From: Cellulomonas sp. JZ18 | GTDB lineage: Bacteria; Actinomycetota; Actinomycetes; Actinomycetales; Cellulomonadaceae | Assembly (NCBI RefSeq): GCF_009720485.1 | Contig: NZ_CP045245.1 | Coordinates: 930,001-994,000, forward strand | DNA length: 64,000 nucleotides | Direction of reading: 5' to 3' | Shown here: piece after piece, positions 63,081 to 64,000 of the stretch | Numbering within the stretch: the stretch's first letter is position 1 | How the letters are laid out: each line of letters starts with the position of its first letter | Made by a program: the position numbers and the translations under genes | The notes under the pieces: generated by a model | Database searches by the model: none | Told to the model about the DNA's origin: nothing | Seen by the model: the letters and a program-made list of their open reading frames with translations, nothing else

Positions 63081-63109
63081 ATCGTCGTCCGATATACCTC
63101 GAACGTCAA
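63081..63109 (-). promoter_or_regulatory. padR promoter with possible operator
   Basis: Minus-strand TTGACG (63104-63109) and GACGAT (63081-63086) are spaced by 17 bases, and the -10 box lies six bases before the ATG at 63074. The spacer holds GTATATC, an AT-rich element that could be the autoregulatory PadR site. Confidence 0.5.
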
Positions 63110-63180
63110 CCTAGATGGGCGAGCGAGCAATCCTCCGGCCGGGCCAGAGCCGGGTGCAGGAGAGGCGTCCGTCACGGTGG

Positions 63181-63210
63181 TTGGCCTTCCGGCCCCATGT
63201 CTGGCAGACT
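63181..63210 (+). promoter_or_regulatory. S10 operon promoter
   Basis: TTGGCC (63181-63186) and CAGACT (63205-63210) have an 18-base spacer, giving a leader of about 220 bases before rpsJ. In the 359-base interval 63075-63433 I see no gene. Confidence 0.45.
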
Positions 63211-63433
63211 GTCGGGGTTGCCCGCTAGGGGTGTGCGTTCGCGCGCGCCTCGGCCAGGGCGACCAGACGTGGCGGTTCCGCCGGCCCCGGGGTTCGACCC
63301 CGGCGGTGCGGGCCCGCAGCCACGACCCCCGTCCCGGGAACGGTACGCAGCGCGGAGGCGTGTCGCGGAGAGCGACACGCCCGAGTGCGGGGGTCGGACG
63401 GACCGGTATCGAGAGAGAGAAGTAGACGACGCC

Positions 63434-63742
63434 ATGGCGGGACAGAAGATCCGCATCCGGCTCAAGTCCTACGACCACGAGGTCATCGACAGCTCGGCGC
63501 GCAAGATCGTCGACACGGTGACTCGCGCTGGTGCGTCGGTCGTGGGCCCGGTGCCGCTCCCGACGGAGAAGAACGTCTTCGTCGTGATCCGGTCGCCCCA
63601 CAAGTACAAGGACAGCCGCGAGCACTTCGAGATGCGCACGCACAAGCGGCTCATCGACATCATCGATCCCACGCCGAAGGCGGTCGACTCGCTCATGCGT
63701 CTCGACCTGCCCGCGGACGTGAACATCGAGATCAAGCTCTGA
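63434..63742 (+). CDS. rpsJ: 30S ribosomal protein S10
   Basis: S10, 102 residues, first gene of the S10 operon and also a NusB partner in antitermination. It reads [19 protein letters not shown] to [11 protein letters not shown], full length for the family, with [19 protein letters not shown] in the conserved loop. The ATG follows GAGAGAGAAG by about ten bases. Confidence 0.98.
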   Translation: MAGQKIRIRLKSYDHEVIDSSARKIVDTVTRAGASVVGPVPLPTEKNVFVVIRSPHKYKDSREHFEMRTHKRLIDIIDPTPKAVDSLMRLDLPADVNIEIKL

Positions 63743-63765
63743 CGCTGGGAAGGGACTGATCTTTC

Positions 63766-64000
63766 ATGGCTACCCAGCAGAACGCGCGCCCCGTCACGGC
63801 GGTGCTCGGCACGAAGCTCGGCATGACCCAGGTCTGGGACGAGGCGGGTCGCCTCGTGCCGGTGACCGTCGTCGCCGTCGGGCCGAACGTCGTGACGCAG
63901 GTGCGCTCCGCTGAGACCGACGGCTACTCCGCGGTGCAGCTGGCCCACGGCCAGATCGACCCGCGCAAGGTGACCAAGCCGCTCAAGGGTCACTTCGAGA
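63766..64000 (+). CDS. rplC: 50S ribosomal protein L3, 5' part
   Basis: The first 78 codons of L3, cut by the end of the window. It begins [20 protein letters not shown] and continues [20 protein letters not shown], the typical L3 start. The ATG is 23 bases after rpsJ, in the same operon, after GGGAAGGGAC. Confidence 0.95.
   Translation, partial: MATQQNARPVTAVLGTKLGMTQVWDEAGRLVPVTVVAVGPNVVTQVRSAETDGYSAVQLAHGQIDPRKVTKPLKGHFE

Noticed and set aside
63363..63433. Small ORFs in the rpsJ leader
   Set aside because: Frames there run into rpsJ in the wrong register and show no coding character; the stretch is a normal S10 operon leader.

Overview
The window is about 73% GC, uses many GTG and TTG starts and 4-bp GTGA/ATGA gene overlaps, and carries FAS-II type hadAB-like dehydratases beside rpmG, an FprA-type ferredoxin reductase and an extended acidic NusG. 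Together these point to a high-GC Gram-positive (Actinomycetota), most like Cellulomonas or a close relative. The genus is inference from gene order and protein sequence, not from a database search.

Layout. 1-10611: the end of a complex I operon (nuoG 3' part, nuoH-I-J-K-L-M-N). 10706-14193: a long-chain prenyl diphosphate synthase, probably for the menaquinone side chain, then a PP2C phosphatase and an FHA protein. 14301-19701: RarD-like permease, FprA-type reductase, HtpX-like protease, a secondary endonuclease/exonuclease/phosphatase-fold protein and YajQ. 19902-22147: tRNA-Tyr, a small lipoprotein, tRNA-Thr, tRNA-Met, rpmG and two MaoC-fold dehydratase subunits. 22159-29051: LacI regulator divergent from an MFS transporter with a perfect palindrome between them, murB (frameshifted as sequenced), a secreted tripeptidyl-peptidase-like hydrolase and an adenosine deaminase. 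29093-35171: two two-component systems, the second in an operon with an ABC-2 exporter. 35339-36926: an aspartate aminotransferase family gene and tRNA-Trp.

37107-64000 is the conserved transcription/translation backbone: secE-nusG-rplK-rplA, rplJ-rplL, rpoB-rpoC, rpsL-rpsG-fusA-tuf and the start of the S10 operon (rpsJ, rplC). It is interrupted in three places. Between rplA and rplJ sits a 5.5-kb module: an intracellular subtilase, an ECF-like sigma factor and an unnamed beta-rich protein on the minus strand, divergent from a 903-residue protein that fuses a TPR-like helical region to a CHAT (caspase-like) protease. This is the best candidate for an undescribed stress, conflict or cell-death system here. 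Between rplL and rpoB lie two small membrane-protein genes. Between tuf and rpsJ lie a serine-recombinase relative that has lost its catalytic serine, a small secreted protein behind a perfect Crp-type site, a membrane protein and a PadR regulator.

Two cross-cutting signals deserve attention. Several genes (idsA-like, murB, the CHAT gene, the aminotransferase, padR, a histidine kinase) have a -10-like hexamer exactly 6 or 7 bases before the start codon, the geometry of leaderless mRNAs. Also, murB, padR and perhaps one membrane-protein gene each look broken by a single base in or near a G/C run, which suggests either residual sequencing errors or real lesions.
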